Of a DNA stretch of 64,000 bases, positions 25,435-34,498 are shown one piece after another (positions within the stretch are counted from its first letter, which is position 1; each line of letters starts with the position of its first letter). Both the position numbers and the translations under genes were made by a program. The stretch lies in the NCBI GenBank assembly GCA_910586615.1, contig CAJUJP010000009.1, forward strand, positions 1 to 64,000. Reading direction: 5' to 3'. Under the pieces are notes generated by a model. The model was not told the DNA's origin and did no database searches. It worked only from the letters and a program-made list of their open reading frames with translations. The stretch is from an uncultured Lachnospiraceae bacterium (lineage in GTDB: Bacteria > Bacillota > Clostridia > Lachnospirales > Lachnospiraceae).

Positions 25435-27492
25435 TCACCGGGCCAGTGTAAACTGGCTGACAATATCTTCCAGACTGTCTGCCATTACCGTGTTTTCTTC
25501 CGACTGATTCAAAATCTCCGCGGCAATACCTGCCGTGCTTTCGCTCTTTTTCACGATCACATTGATCGCGTCCCTGTTCTGTGAAGCTATATCCCTTACA
25601 TCCATGATACTGTCGAAAATCTGCTGGATTGACGTCTGCAGTGCACCGATAAAGTCTCTGAGTTTCTCAATATCCTGCCTGATCTCTTCCACAGAAACGC
25701 TGTAGCGGTTGGACTTCTCTGCAAAATCCCCGAAGCTTCCCAGAACCTCTCCTTCCATATACTGCATGATCGATGCTACACACTGGTTGACATCTTCAAT
25801 GCTTTCATTGGAGGATTCACACAATTCCCTGATATGTGCGGCAGTAACCTTGGCAGTCTCAGCCAGATTGCCGATTTCTCCCGCCACAACCGCAAACCCT
25901 CTTCCCATCTCGCCGGACCTTGCCGCCTCGATGGATGCATTGATGGACAAAAGATTTGTCTGGTTGGCAATGTCCAGAATACCGGCCGCCATGCCGTTGA
26001 TCTGGGACAATTTGTTCAGGCTTTCCAACGCATCCTTCACGGAAACTTTTGTCTTTTCCAGCCGCGTCTTCGTATTTTCAAAAGACGCATCCGCGCTCTT
26101 TCTCATCTCTATAGCGCCGTTCATCATGGCTTCACTGGATTCGGAACTGTTTTTCAGACTGTCAACAACCTCTCCGATTGAATTATGCATAACCCCGATC
26201 TCGTCATTCACCCGCTCAATGGCGCCGTTAACACCTTCCAGACTGGCGGAAAGCTCCTGAGATGTGGAAATATTCTCCGTCACACACTCCACCAGATTCG
26301 CGGATGACCCCCGAAGTTCCGCCGCTTTGTCTTCCAGTCTGGAACAGCAGGTTTTAAGGGTACTCATGATTCCGTTCAGTGACCGGATCACACTGTCCGA
26401 AGCATTCGCCATCTCTCCCAGGTCGTCATTGCGGCTCATATGCTTCTGAATCTCTGTCTCATCACTGATATCACATGCCGCAATCTTCAGAAGGGTCTTT
26501 GTAATAGGCGACAGCGGTTTCATAAATATTGAGATAACAAGATAAGTAGCGCCCAGCAGCAGCATAAGCGCGATGCCGCACAAGACTATCATCTGCCTTC
26601 CGGCTTCCCCGGCAGTGGCAAAAATTTCATCTGCGGTATCTGTCAGAATAAACAGCCAGTCTCTGTCCGCCAGATAATGATACGCCGCAATGCTGTCCGT
26701 ACCGTCATCGCTGTACTCCACATATCTGGTTATTTCCTGTTCCTCTCCGCCTTCTTTCAGTTCTTCTATAATATTGGTCACATAGGTTTCCTGTGCAGCC
26801 TTTCCAAGCTTCTCTTCATCATGATGAAAAATGTATTCTCCCGTCTGTGTATTGACCAGATAATATTCCGCATTTTCCAGACCGGCTGTAGGCAGGCTGT
26901 CCAGCGCCTCTTTCAAACCGGAAATATAGATACCGGCTCCCACCAGTCCCACCGGAGTTCCCTGTTCATCCATGCAGGCCCGGTAGATGGAAACAATCTG
27001 CTTCCCGCTGGCCGGTGAAAAGATGAATCCTGCATTATAAACACCGTCCGCCGACAGCATGGCATCCTGCAATGCCTTAAGCGGCTCTCCTTCTCTTGTG
27101 GTGATTCCCACCACTGCGGCATTCGTATGTGCCAGTACGTGCGTGTTCCATTCACTGACATAGATTCCTTCCAGATTCTCTATATCACCACTGAAACTCT
27201 CTGTATATTTCTGTGCAGCAGCCACGGCATCCGGATCTGTCGGCTTTAAAAGCAGTTCCCTGATTTCTCCGGCTCTGCTGTATGCTGTCAGGTATCCTTC
27301 CGTCTCCCGCACATAACTCTGTATGATCTGTGAACGGTCATCAACGATCGTCTGCATACTGTCAATGGTATTCTTTCGGATATTTCCGGTGATCGTCCTG
27401 CTAACAAATACACACAGAACGGCAAGCACGATAAACTGTAAGGTCAAAATGCATGCCGTAATCTTATAAGTGACCTTTTTCTTCTGTTTCAT
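25435..27492 (-). CDS. Methyl-accepting chemotaxis protein with a Cache sensor
   Basis: A 685-residue chemoreceptor. Order: membrane helix 1 (about 8-30), an extracellular double-Cache-like sensor (about 40-275), membrane helix 2 ([17 protein letters not shown]), a HAMP region and the cytoplasmic signalling coil, with the conserved core [20 protein letters not shown]. It senses an unidentified small molecule and controls CheA. It fits with the flagellin gene as evidence of motility. ATG 27492 has GGAGGG upstream; the in-frame 27531 start does not. Confidence 0.93.
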   Translation of the reverse strand: MKQKKKVTYKITACILTLQFIVLAVLCVFVSRTITGNIRKNTIDSMQTIVDDRSQIIQSYVRETEGYLTAYSRAGEIRELLLKPTDPDAVAAAQKYTESFSGDIENLEGIYVSEWNTHVLAHTNAAVVGITTREGEPLKALQDAMLSADGVYNAGFIFSPASGKQIVSIYRACMDEQGTPVGLVGAGIYISGLKEALDSLPTAGLENAEYYLVNTQTGEYIFHHDEEKLGKAAQETYVTNIIEELKEGGEEQEITRYVEYSDDGTDSIAAYHYLADRDWLFILTDTADEIFATAGEAGRQMIVLCGIALMLLLGATYLVISIFMKPLSPITKTLLKIAACDISDETEIQKHMSRNDDLGEMANASDSVIRSLNGIMSTLKTCCSRLEDKAAELRGSSANLVECVTENISTSQELSASLEGVNGAIERVNDEIGVMHNSIGEVVDSLKNSSESSEAMMNGAIEMRKSADASFENTKTRLEKTKVSVKDALESLNKLSQINGMAAGILDIANQTNLLSINASIEAARSGEMGRGFAVVAGEIGNLAETAKVTAAHIRELCESSNESIEDVNQCVASIMQYMEGEVLGSFGDFAEKSNRYSVSVEEIRQDIEKLRDFIGALQTSIQQIFDSIMDVRDIASQNRDAINVIVKKSESTAGIAAEILNQSEENTVMADSLEDIVSQFTLAR

Positions 27493-27688
27493 ACTCATCC
27501 CTCCAAAAATATATGTTCCCCCTTCATACATATGTTATTATATTGATTCTGGTATGCGTGCACCATTCAAATATTGCGCTGCATTTTTCAGATATTGCTA
27601 TTTTTTATATTTTTATGGCCATTTTTCAACCGCTATTCTCATGTATTCCGAACTCTATAATTTAATCAGGAAGGTATTTTCTATACAA

Positions 27689-27696
27689 GGGGGGGG
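27689..27696. repeat. Poly-G tract (8 G) upstream of the AraC-type gene
   Basis: Eight G followed by AGGT, forming part of a Shine-Dalgarno-like sequence in front of an 11-codon mini-frame (27708-27743). The rest of the 27493-27807 gap is A/T-rich. Confidence 0.7.
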
Positions 27697-27807
27697 AGGT
27701 ATTTTGTATGGTTCAAAATATTTACTTTATATATACTTTATGATAGACTTTACATCAAGTGTGGTAATCAGCTAAATTCACCTGAATACGGAGATGAAAA
27801 GACACAT

Positions 27808-28782
27808 ATGGCTAAACATACTTTACCCGAAGGATCATATAAATCCAATTCTGAAAACACCGGTTCGTCCGGTACAGCCGCAGAGATCCATGCGACATTC
27901 TGCTTTGAGGAGGACGTTCCGATCCGTATCTGGCTCAGCGAGCGCCCTCTCAGCTTTAATGCCCACTGGCATCATCCGCTTGAGATCATCATGCCTGTAG
28001 AAAATTATTATGATATCGAAGCCTGCGGCTGCCGGTATCATCTGCTTCCGGGCGACATTCTGATTATTCCCGCCCGCATGGTACATGCAGTCTGCGCACC
28101 CTTGAAGGGAAGCCGCTATATTTTTCAGTTTGACGACTCTGTTCTTTCCCGGATACAGGGATATTCGACTATCCGTGCACTTATGACTACATGTCTGCAC
28201 ATAACCAGATCTTCACATGCATATATTTACAACGATATTTATCAATTAATTTTGCAGATGCAGAATGAATACACCGAGGCGTCCGAATTTCACTGCCTGA
28301 TGATCTATTCTGATCTGATCCGGCTGCTTCTGCTTATCTGCAGCAGTTCAAACCATTGCCACTCATGCCCTTCTGCCCCGTCTTGTCCGGAACCTTCCGG
28401 ATATCATCAGCGGTTCAATACACTGCTGGCATACATCGAACAACACTATACGGAAAACCTGACTTTAGAGGCAGCCGCCTCACACAGCGGTTTCTCAAAA
28501 TACTATTTTACCAGACTGTTTAAGCAATATACGAATTGTACTTTTTATGAATATTTGTGCTTCAGAAGAATCTCGGCAGCCGAAGAACTTCTGCTCCATC
28601 CTGAATTATCCATCACAGAAGTGGCCATGCTCTCCGGTTTTGCCAGCATTTCTACTTTTAACAGAACCTTTAAACAGAGAAAGGGCTGTACCCCCAGCGA
28701 ATATCGCTCCTTTCATACCAAAAAACAGGCTTTTCGGCAAAACGGGTTTATAACTGAGGAAAAATGTCCGATAGATATATAA
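27808..28782 (+). CDS. AraC-family transcriptional regulator with cupin sensor
   Basis: A 324-residue regulator. The N-terminal cupin contains HWHHPLEIIM and LLPGDILIIPARMVHAV; the C-terminal 100 residues are the double helix-turn-helix (LTLEAAASHSGFSKYYFTRL and ITEVAMLSGFASISTFNRTF). Such proteins usually respond to sugars. No obvious target operon is adjacent. Upstream lie a poly-G tract and a mini-frame. The end of the gene overlaps, in another frame, the leader of the next small gene. Confidence 0.9.
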   Translation: MAKHTLPEGSYKSNSENTGSSGTAAEIHATFCFEEDVPIRIWLSERPLSFNAHWHHPLEIIMPVENYYDIEACGCRYHLLPGDILIIPARMVHAVCAPLKGSRYIFQFDDSVLSRIQGYSTIRALMTTCLHITRSSHAYIYNDIYQLILQMQNEYTEASEFHCLMIYSDLIRLLLLICSSSNHCHSCPSAPSCPEPSGYHQRFNTLLAYIEQHYTENLTLEAAASHSGFSKYYFTRLFKQYTNCTFYEYLCFRRISAAEELLLHPELSITEVAMLSGFASISTFNRTFKQRKGCTPSEYRSFHTKKQAFRQNGFITEEKCPIDI

Positions 28783-28829
28783 ACAGGTTCATCAGGAATT
28801 GCATATTCATAAAAGAGGAGGAAGCTATC

Positions 28830-29066
28830 ATGGATGCTATGAAACAGGTATTGAATTCTATGGAAAATAAAATAAGACTGCGCAGTCAGGCTCAGGCCGA
28901 ACGCAGAGCCGAAGAGGTAGAGGCCCAGAAAAGGGCTTTTCAGGCAAAACTGCTGGCTGCCTCTGCCAACAAGCTGGAACTTGACAGCATGTCATCCCAG
29001 ATCAAAGGTTCCCAGGATGCCGTACAGAGGGATCAGTTGGTAGGAATGATGATGGCAGGATTTTAA
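28830..29066 (+). CDS. Small hypothetical helical protein
   Basis: 78 residues, mostly charged helix (RSQAQAERRAEEVEAQKRAF) ending in a hydrophobic GMMMAGF. I do not recognise it. ATG 28830 has AGGAGGAAG at the right distance. It lies 47 bp after the AraC-type gene and could be its co-transcribed partner. It is convergent with the CPBP protease gene, 2 bp away. Confidence 0.55.
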   Translation: MDAMKQVLNSMENKIRLRSQAQAERRAEEVEAQKRAFQAKLLAASANKLELDSMSSQIKGSQDAVQRDQLVGMMMAGF

Positions 29067-29068
29067 AA

Positions 29069-29884
29069 TCAGCGATTCCATATTTTTTCTGTAAATATCA
29101 CACATCCCGCGGCAGCTGCAAGCAGAAAGATACAGCCGGGAACGGTAAAAATCCACCCTTGCAGCTCTCCGCTTTGTGCGGCTGTGTACACCATAAGATT
29201 TGCCGTTGCATGAAACAGGCACGGGATCAGAAAGCTGTGCATCCGCTCATACAGATAAGCCATCAATATCCCCATGCATCCGCCATATAATCCCTGTACA
29301 AGATTGCCGTGATAAAGGCCGAACAGTATTCCTGACAGGAACACTGCAGTCATAGGGGGGCAGTAACGCCGCAAACGGTTAAAAACCAGCCCGCGGAAGA
29401 CAATCTCCTCCGTGACTGGTGCGATCAGGCCATACAGAACCATACCTGCGGCAAACACCACGCCATACTGTTGTCTTGCCACATCACGGTAGCCTGCCGA
29501 AGCTTCGACCAGACCGGTCAAAGTTAACAGACTGTTAAGCCCCAGGGAAGCTGAAACCGCCAGCACCACCGTAAGGCACAACGCCGGCGCGCCGTTCAAA
29601 GAATGTGCTGTTTTGTCTTGTACAGAACGCCTGTGTTCCGCCAGTTCCCCCCGCAGCATCGGAATAAGAGGCAGAACTGCAATGACCATGGATAAGCCGC
29701 TGACTAATCCGGTCACAGTCTCGCTGTTATTTATAAGACGGGCCTGATATACGCTTCCCATTCTGTAAGCTGCGAACCGGCACAGGGACAGAAGCAGAAT
29801 GAATACCGCGGTATAACAAAAGTAGTACATGATGAAGGGCTTAAAAATAGCCCATATTTTATAGAAAATATTATTGTGCTGCAT
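29069..29884 (-). CDS. CPBP-family intramembrane metalloprotease
   Basis: A 271-residue polytopic protein with the family motifs EEIVFRG, FGLYHG and a final LFHATANL, carrying the conserved Glu and His residues of CAAX-type/bacteriocin-processing proteases. About seven hydrophobic segments. Substrate unknown; homologues process peptides or confer bacteriocin immunity. No bacteriocin gene is seen nearby. Confidence 0.85.
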   Translation of the reverse strand: MQHNNIFYKIWAIFKPFIMYYFCYTAVFILLLSLCRFAAYRMGSVYQARLINNSETVTGLVSGLSMVIAVLPLIPMLRGELAEHRRSVQDKTAHSLNGAPALCLTVVLAVSASLGLNSLLTLTGLVEASAGYRDVARQQYGVVFAAGMVLYGLIAPVTEEIVFRGLVFNRLRRYCPPMTAVFLSGILFGLYHGNLVQGLYGGCMGILMAYLYERMHSFLIPCLFHATANLMVYTAAQSGELQGWIFTVPGCIFLLAAAAGCVIFTEKIWNR

Positions 29885-29974
29885 ATTAGCCTGTCCTCTC
29901 TTCTTTTCAGCGAAACAGTGCCGTAAACTGTTCTTTCTCCTGTTTCTGCCGGAAAGCCGTCATAAAAGCATTTT

Positions 29975-31408
29975 TTATAAAAGCTCTCTTTCCAGTTCTT
30001 CCACCGTATCCACAATCACATCTGCACCTGCCGCCGCCAGTTCACCTGCTGCCGCATATCCGTAAGATACCCCCACAGATGCAATCTGAAACGCCTTCGC
30101 ACCCTCAATGTCAAATTTCCGGTCACCTACCATGACAACGTCACAACACTGCATTGTATCTTCTGCCCCGTCAGACGCTTTCTCTAATGGCTCTCTTCCC
30201 AAAAGCTGCCGTAAAGCCTCCTCCACCACTTCCTCTTTTTTCGCCCTCGTTCCGTCCAGTTCGCTTCCAACGATCACTTCAAAATAATCCAGAATCCCGA
30301 AATGTTCCAGAATCTTTGTCACAAACACCGTAGGCTTACTGGACGCCACTGCAAGATGCCTGCCCGCCTTCTGCAGACGCTCAAGCATCTGCCGTATCCC
30401 CGGATAAATCTCATTCTCAAACAATCCGACATCAGAAAATCTTTCTCTGTAATATGCCACCGCCTGTCTGCCCTTTTCATCATCCATTCCGTAGAACTCA
30501 CGGAAGCTGTCAAGGAGCGGCGGTCCGATAAACGGCTCAAGCCTGTCCCTGTCATGTTCCTCAATGCCAAGCCTGTGAAGCGCATACTGCACACAACCTG
30601 TAATACCCGGTTTCGGGTCGGTCAGTGTTCCGTCAAGATCAAAAAGTATGTATTGGTACATTTTTGTTATCCTTTCCTCAGTTTTCCTGTTTGGACAATT
30701 CATATTCCCACAGTCTGTACAGACGTGGCAGTAACTCTCTTTTCGTTTCTCACAAAGATCCGTTAAAAATATCACTGTCTTCTTCGGTGTCAGCACATAT
30801 GCCTGATTGTACTGAATCTCCCGCGGCTGTATCTTTTGAAAAATTTCTGTCATGCGGCTGAGGGGTTCTCTGTCACCCAGAAAGTCAAATCCTGATATCC
30901 ACATTCCTGTGCGGCCATAAATGCGTTCTGCCGTCTGTTCATAAGCATTACACAAAAGCTCCATGCCGATACATTCCAGCATATATCCCTCTGACAACCG
31001 CCCTCTCTGCATATACCGTTCCTGCAGCATGTCAAATCCACTCCCCAGCGTCACGATCACAGCCAGCCGTTTATCCTCCGCCCGCCCGCCATGCTTATCG
31101 CAGAGCTGCCCGGCTTCTCTGATTGCGCCGCCAGAGCCCGCCGCCGGTGCTTTGATCCCGCCGTCACTGCCTGCCGCCGATGCTTTGATCCCGCCGTCAC
31201 TGTCTGCCGCTGGTGCTTTGATCTCACCGTCACTGCTCGATTCATCCATGATTCCGCAATACATCTCCGGCATTGCCGCTTTCACGGCAAGTTTTCCCAG
31301 CCACTTAAGCCGTTGCAGATCTTCCCGTGTAAAATGATACCGTTCGATCAAATCCTTATACTGTTTTTCCTCTAAATGCAGATTCAAGGTATCATGTATA
31401 TTGTACAT
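29975..31408 (-). CDS. Methionine-synthase-activation-like domain fused to HAD phosphatase
   Basis: A 477-residue fusion. The N-terminal part (to about residue 235) resembles stand-alone B12-dependent methionine-synthase activation proteins: GYMLECIGMELLCNAYEQ, QAYVLTPKKTVIFLTDL and a terminal Cys cluster CHVCTDCGNMNCPNR. The C-terminal part is a HAD hydrolase of the phosphoglycolate-phosphatase type (FDLDGTLTDP, ASSKP, VMVGDRKFDIEGA). An 11-residue repeat (SDGGIKAPAAG-like) is inserted near residues 55-95. A GAGGAAAGG site before the internal Met of MYQYILFD could also produce the HAD protein alone. I placed the start at 31408, after the upstream terminator. Confidence 0.75.
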   Translation of the reverse strand: MYNIHDTLNLHLEEKQYKDLIERYHFTREDLQRLKWLGKLAVKAAMPEMYCGIMDESSSDGEIKAPAADSDGGIKASAAGSDGGIKAPAAGSGGAIREAGQLCDKHGGRAEDKRLAVIVTLGSGFDMLQERYMQRGRLSEGYMLECIGMELLCNAYEQTAERIYGRTGMWISGFDFLGDREPLSRMTEIFQKIQPREIQYNQAYVLTPKKTVIFLTDLCEKRKESYCHVCTDCGNMNCPNRKTEERITKMYQYILFDLDGTLTDPKPGITGCVQYALHRLGIEEHDRDRLEPFIGPPLLDSFREFYGMDDEKGRQAVAYYRERFSDVGLFENEIYPGIRQMLERLQKAGRHLAVASSKPTVFVTKILEHFGILDYFEVIVGSELDGTRAKKEEVVEEALRQLLGREPLEKASDGAEDTMQCCDVVMVGDRKFDIEGAKAFQIASVGVSYGYAAAGELAAAGADVIVDTVEELERELL

Positions 31409-31449
31409 TATCTTTATTGACGCTCCCGGATTCTGTTTTTCCTGTATAT

Positions 31450-31475
31450 ACAAAAACCGGCGGAATTCTCCGCCG
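31450..31475 (-). terminator. Terminator after the 31534-32028 gene
   Basis: A perfect CCGGCGGA/TCCGCCGG stem, followed on the minus strand by TTTTTG. Confidence 0.85.
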
Positions 31476-31533
31476 GATCTCATTCACCTGGCTGCAAGGT
31501 TCAAAACCTGACATTGCCGAAGTTTAAGCCATC

Positions 31534-32028
31534 TTAAGCTGTCATAAACATTTCATAAGCATTTAATGCCTGCTGCATCTGATAGCTTATACTGCCGCTG
31601 CCTGTATCTGCCGCCCCGGCACTCTCACCCGATGCCGGTTTTACCGCATTCACACCGCCGGCTTCCGTCATATCGTCTGCTGCCGCAGCTTGTACGGATG
31701 CCCCGCCAAACTGAGCCACAACCGCTCCGGATGCCTGTGCTGTCTCTTCCGCCCCGTCGGTGGTGTCTTCTGCCGGTCCCATGATTCTTGCTGCGTTACT
31801 CTGTCCACGCTGCATCTGCATCTGAAGCATACTCTGAAAATCAAGTGTCTGACCCTTTTTCAAAGGATTGATATTCTTACTCTCGTCCGCAAGTTCACTG
31901 TAATCGATTTTCTTATCCAGCACATCGTCAGAAATTCTGGAAAGCTTATTCATGCTCGCCGAACTTACGATATTGGTATTGTATACATACGGCTGGACAC
32001 CATATGCGTTTAATGCTCCGATCATCAT
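31534..32028 (-). CDS. Hypothetical Ala/Gly-rich protein
   Basis: 164 residues. The N-terminal 70 residues look like a real conserved segment (ALNAYGVQPYVYNTNIVSS and NPLKKGQTLDFQSMLQMQMQ), the middle is low-complexity Ala/Gly/Thr, and the end (SYQMQQALNAYEMFMTA) returns to helix. No signal peptide. The layout (ordered ends, disordered middle) recalls small flagellum-associated or secreted proteins, but I do not recognise it. AGAGGAGATC precedes the start; a strong terminator follows. Confidence 0.6.
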   Translation of the reverse strand: MMIGALNAYGVQPYVYNTNIVSSASMNKLSRISDDVLDKKIDYSELADESKNINPLKKGQTLDFQSMLQMQMQRGQSNAARIMGPAEDTTDGAEETAQASGAVVAQFGGASVQAAAADDMTEAGGVNAVKPASGESAGAADTGSGSISYQMQQALNAYEMFMTA

Positions 32029-32162
32029 ATCCGATCTCCTCTTTCTGCCTGTGAAAGCTGATTTTTTGTCTGCCGATTTATTCTGTTTCTATTTTATTAC
32101 TTCTCATTAAAATTTACAACCCGTTTTTTTGCTGCCTGCCGTCCACAGCATTTCGGCATTCC

Positions 32163-32230
32163 TTTTGCCGCGTCGTACTACTCCATTACCGCATTGTTTT
32201 GTCGCGTCCTACTACTCCATTACCGCATTG
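32163..32230. repeat. 34-bp tandem duplication
   Basis: Two copies, starting at 32163 and 32197, share CTACTCCATTACCGCATTG and differ at two positions. Just downstream of the HdeD-like gene's stop. Confidence 0.85.
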
Positions 32231-32238
32231 CTTTGCCG

Positions 32239-32832
32239 TTACGGGTCAATTTCCTCCGCTTCTACCACAACTGCCTCCGCTTCCTGCTTCATCGCCCTGG
32301 CAGTCCTGTAGATTCTGGACACGATCCATAGATCGGAAACTCCGTCATAGACCAAAAAGATACCGATCAGCATGACCACCGTATCCAGCGCCGCAAAAGG
32401 ACGGCAGATCAGCAATACGCCAAAAGCGGCCGTAAGCACACCCAAAAGCAGCGCAATCCACCATTTATCGTACTTCTCCTTATAGAGTGCCATCGCCTGC
32501 TGCAGATCATTGACCCCGTGAAGTACGATTACAATGCCAACGATGATCGGAATGATGGCCAGAACCTTTTCCGGTTTGATCAGAATCCAGATTCCTACCA
32601 CTGCCAGAATAATGCCCATAATCAGATTCATCTGGGCATACATGCTTCCGTCTCTCACCGTAAAATAGCCCGCCAGGCGCACACCGCCGCCGATCAGCAG
32701 CGCCGCACCGATGGCAATACATACGATCTTCATGGAAAGATCCGGCCACAATACCAGCACCAGTCCCAGCAGAATGCAAAGCACCGCCGAAACCACAATA
32801 TTTGTCTTTAGTCTTTTTAACAAATTACCCAT
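32239..32832 (-). CDS. HdeD/DUF308-family membrane protein
   Basis: A 197-residue protein with six hydrophobic segments in three pairs, as in the HdeD acid-resistance family. Typical bits are GLVLVLWPDLSMKIVCIAIG, GIWILIKPEKVLAIIPII and FGVLLICRPFAALDT. Function in Gram-positives is unknown; membrane stress is a guess. The C-terminus is acidic (EAEAVVVEAEEIDP). Confidence 0.85.
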   Translation of the reverse strand: MGNLLKRLKTNIVVSAVLCILLGLVLVLWPDLSMKIVCIAIGAALLIGGGVRLAGYFTVRDGSMYAQMNLIMGIILAVVGIWILIKPEKVLAIIPIIVGIVIVLHGVNDLQQAMALYKEKYDKWWIALLLGVLTAAFGVLLICRPFAALDTVVMLIGIFLVYDGVSDLWIVSRIYRTARAMKQEAEAVVVEAEEIDP

Positions 32833-32910
32833 ACCATATCCCCCGCCCGCATTATTTACTTTTTTCTATCCATATTCCCTTGTCATCAAATTATTTTTGA
32901 AAAATCTGTC

Positions 32911-33477
32911 CTATCCGTCTGTACTCTCTCCCGCATCCGCTTTGCCCGCCGTCCACAACCTCTTTTCGGATGGATACACAGACTGTATATCCACGAATCC
33001 ATGCTTTCTGATCCATAACGCGTACATCACTTTATAGCAGACATAACCAATCACGGCCCCAAGGCAGTTCAGAAGAATATCGTCCACATCAAAAGCGCCG
33101 AATGCACTGAAAAGCTGAAACATCTCAATGCCCAGCACAAACACGAAAGCCGGTATAAATACATCCGCAAATCTCCGCCTCTCCTCTGATGCCAGCGGAA
33201 GCAGGAAACCAAAGGGCACAAAAACAAGTATATTTCCTGCCAGATTCTCCACACTATTTAATTTGTAGGCATAATCAATATACATTTTTATTGTTTTAAA
33301 AGGCACAAAATTGGCTGTTCCAAGCCCTTCCAGTATGACGTCCTTCTGCCATGTGGCGGCTATCGCCTGAAGCCTTTCTATCGGATATTTGAAAATAATA
33401 ACTTTAATGACAAAAATAATATAGACAGCAAAAAAGATCTTCATCCAAACCTTCCACGAGATTCTTTTTTGCATCAT
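32911..33477 (-). CDS. VanZ-like family membrane protein
   Basis: A 188-residue protein with four to five membrane helices and the VanZ-family core NFVPFKTI, LAGNILVFVPFGFLLP and DVDDILLNCLGAVIGY. VanZ proteins give low-level resistance to lipoglycopeptides by an unsettled mechanism, and many homologues have no known role. It lies 20 bp after the VanH-like dehydrogenase gene in the same orientation, so the two are probably co-transcribed. Confidence 0.88.
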   Translation of the reverse strand: MMQKRISWKVWMKIFFAVYIIFVIKVIIFKYPIERLQAIAATWQKDVILEGLGTANFVPFKTIKMYIDYAYKLNSVENLAGNILVFVPFGFLLPLASEERRRFADVFIPAFVFVLGIEMFQLFSAFGAFDVDDILLNCLGAVIGYVCYKVMYALWIRKHGFVDIQSVYPSEKRLWTAGKADAGESTDG

Positions 33478-33496
33478 ACATTCTCCTTCTCTGTTT

Positions 33497-34480
33497 TCAG
33501 ATGACTTCCCAGGGATTTTCCTGTCCCTCCATGAAGCATTTACAGCTCTTGAGAGAGTCCATGACTACAGTCTCCACATAGTTCTTTGTATAGAAAGCCA
33601 TGTGGTGAGACACCGTTACATTCGGAAAACTTCTGAGAAGTGCAAGTTCCCTATTCTTTAATATATCCGATTTGTGGTCATAATAGTATAGTCCAAACTC
33701 ATTTTCTACAACATCTAATCCCGCTGCGCCGATTTTACCGTTTTCAATGGCCTCGATAAAGGCATCGGAATCGATCAACGCGCCTCTCGCCGTATTGACG
33801 ATCACCACGCCGTCCTTCATCTGCGCAATCGTATCGGCACAGATCAGATGATGATTTGCCTCCGTAAGAGGCGTATGTAAAGTGATCACGTCCGCTTCTT
33901 TCCAGATCTGTGCAAGAGACACATAGTCCGCATACTGCTTTACCTCTTCTTTTTCATATAGATCATAAGCAAGAATCCGGCAGCCGAATCCCGACAAGCT
34001 GCGCACTACCGTGGCTCCTATCCGGCCGGTTCCAATGACTCCTACAGTCAAATCCCTCAATTCTCTTCCGTTAAGCCCCGCCAGTGTATAATCCTGCAAT
34101 GCGGTTCTGCCCAGAATTGCACCCATTCTGCGAATGGACATAAGGATCAGCATCACTGTATAATCCGCTACACCGTGAGGGCCGTAAGGTGCATTGCCTA
34201 CCTTGATCCCGCAGGCTCTGGCCGCTTCCAGGTCAATATGATCGTACCCGATGGTTCTGGTTGTAATGTATTCCACCCCGTTATCGCGGAAGGCCCGGAT
34301 CAGATCCGCATCAATTTTCGACGTGATCACATCCACACATCTGCTTCCCTTACAAAGCGATACATTATTCAGATCCGGCGCATCGGGGCAGAGCACAAGC
34401 TCCAATCCCAGCTTCGCCGCATATTCAATAAAAAGATCTTTTTCATCAAAAGACCTGCAATTAAAAACCGTAACCTGCAT
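33497..34480 (-). CDS. D-2-hydroxyacid (D-lactate) dehydrogenase, VanH-like
   Basis: A 327-residue NAD-dependent dehydrogenase reducing pyruvate to D-lactate or a related 2-oxoacid. The NAD motif is GVIGTGRIG; HTPLTEANHHLI, NTARGALIDSDAF and the catalytic SHHMAFYT stretch (the Arg-Glu-His set) fit the LdhA/VanH subgroup. VADYTVMLILM and the GLYYYDH loop are typical of that subgroup. AAGGAAGAG lies before ATG 34480, 18 bp after the transporter gene. No D-Ala-D-Lac ligase or dipeptidase is nearby. Confidence 0.88.
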   Translation of the reverse strand: MQVTVFNCRSFDEKDLFIEYAAKLGLELVLCPDAPDLNNVSLCKGSRCVDVITSKIDADLIRAFRDNGVEYITTRTIGYDHIDLEAARACGIKVGNAPYGPHGVADYTVMLILMSIRRMGAILGRTALQDYTLAGLNGRELRDLTVGVIGTGRIGATVVRSLSGFGCRILAYDLYEKEEVKQYADYVSLAQIWKEADVITLHTPLTEANHHLICADTIAQMKDGVVIVNTARGALIDSDAFIEAIENGKIGAAGLDVVENEFGLYYYDHKSDILKNRELALLRSFPNVTVSHHMAFYTKNYVETVVMDSLKSCKCFMEGQENPWEVI

Positions 34481-34498
34481 GACTCTTCCTTCTTTCAT

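Noticed and set aside
10095..30724. Perfect 12-bp palindrome GTCTGTACAGAC at 10095-10106 and 30713-30724
   Set aside because: One copy is intergenic, the other lies inside a coding sequence (the Cys-Thr-Asp segment); probably chance.
32911..34480. Vancomycin-resistance cluster
   Set aside because: Only VanH- and VanZ-like genes are present; the ligase, dipeptidase and two-component genes that define such clusters are missing.
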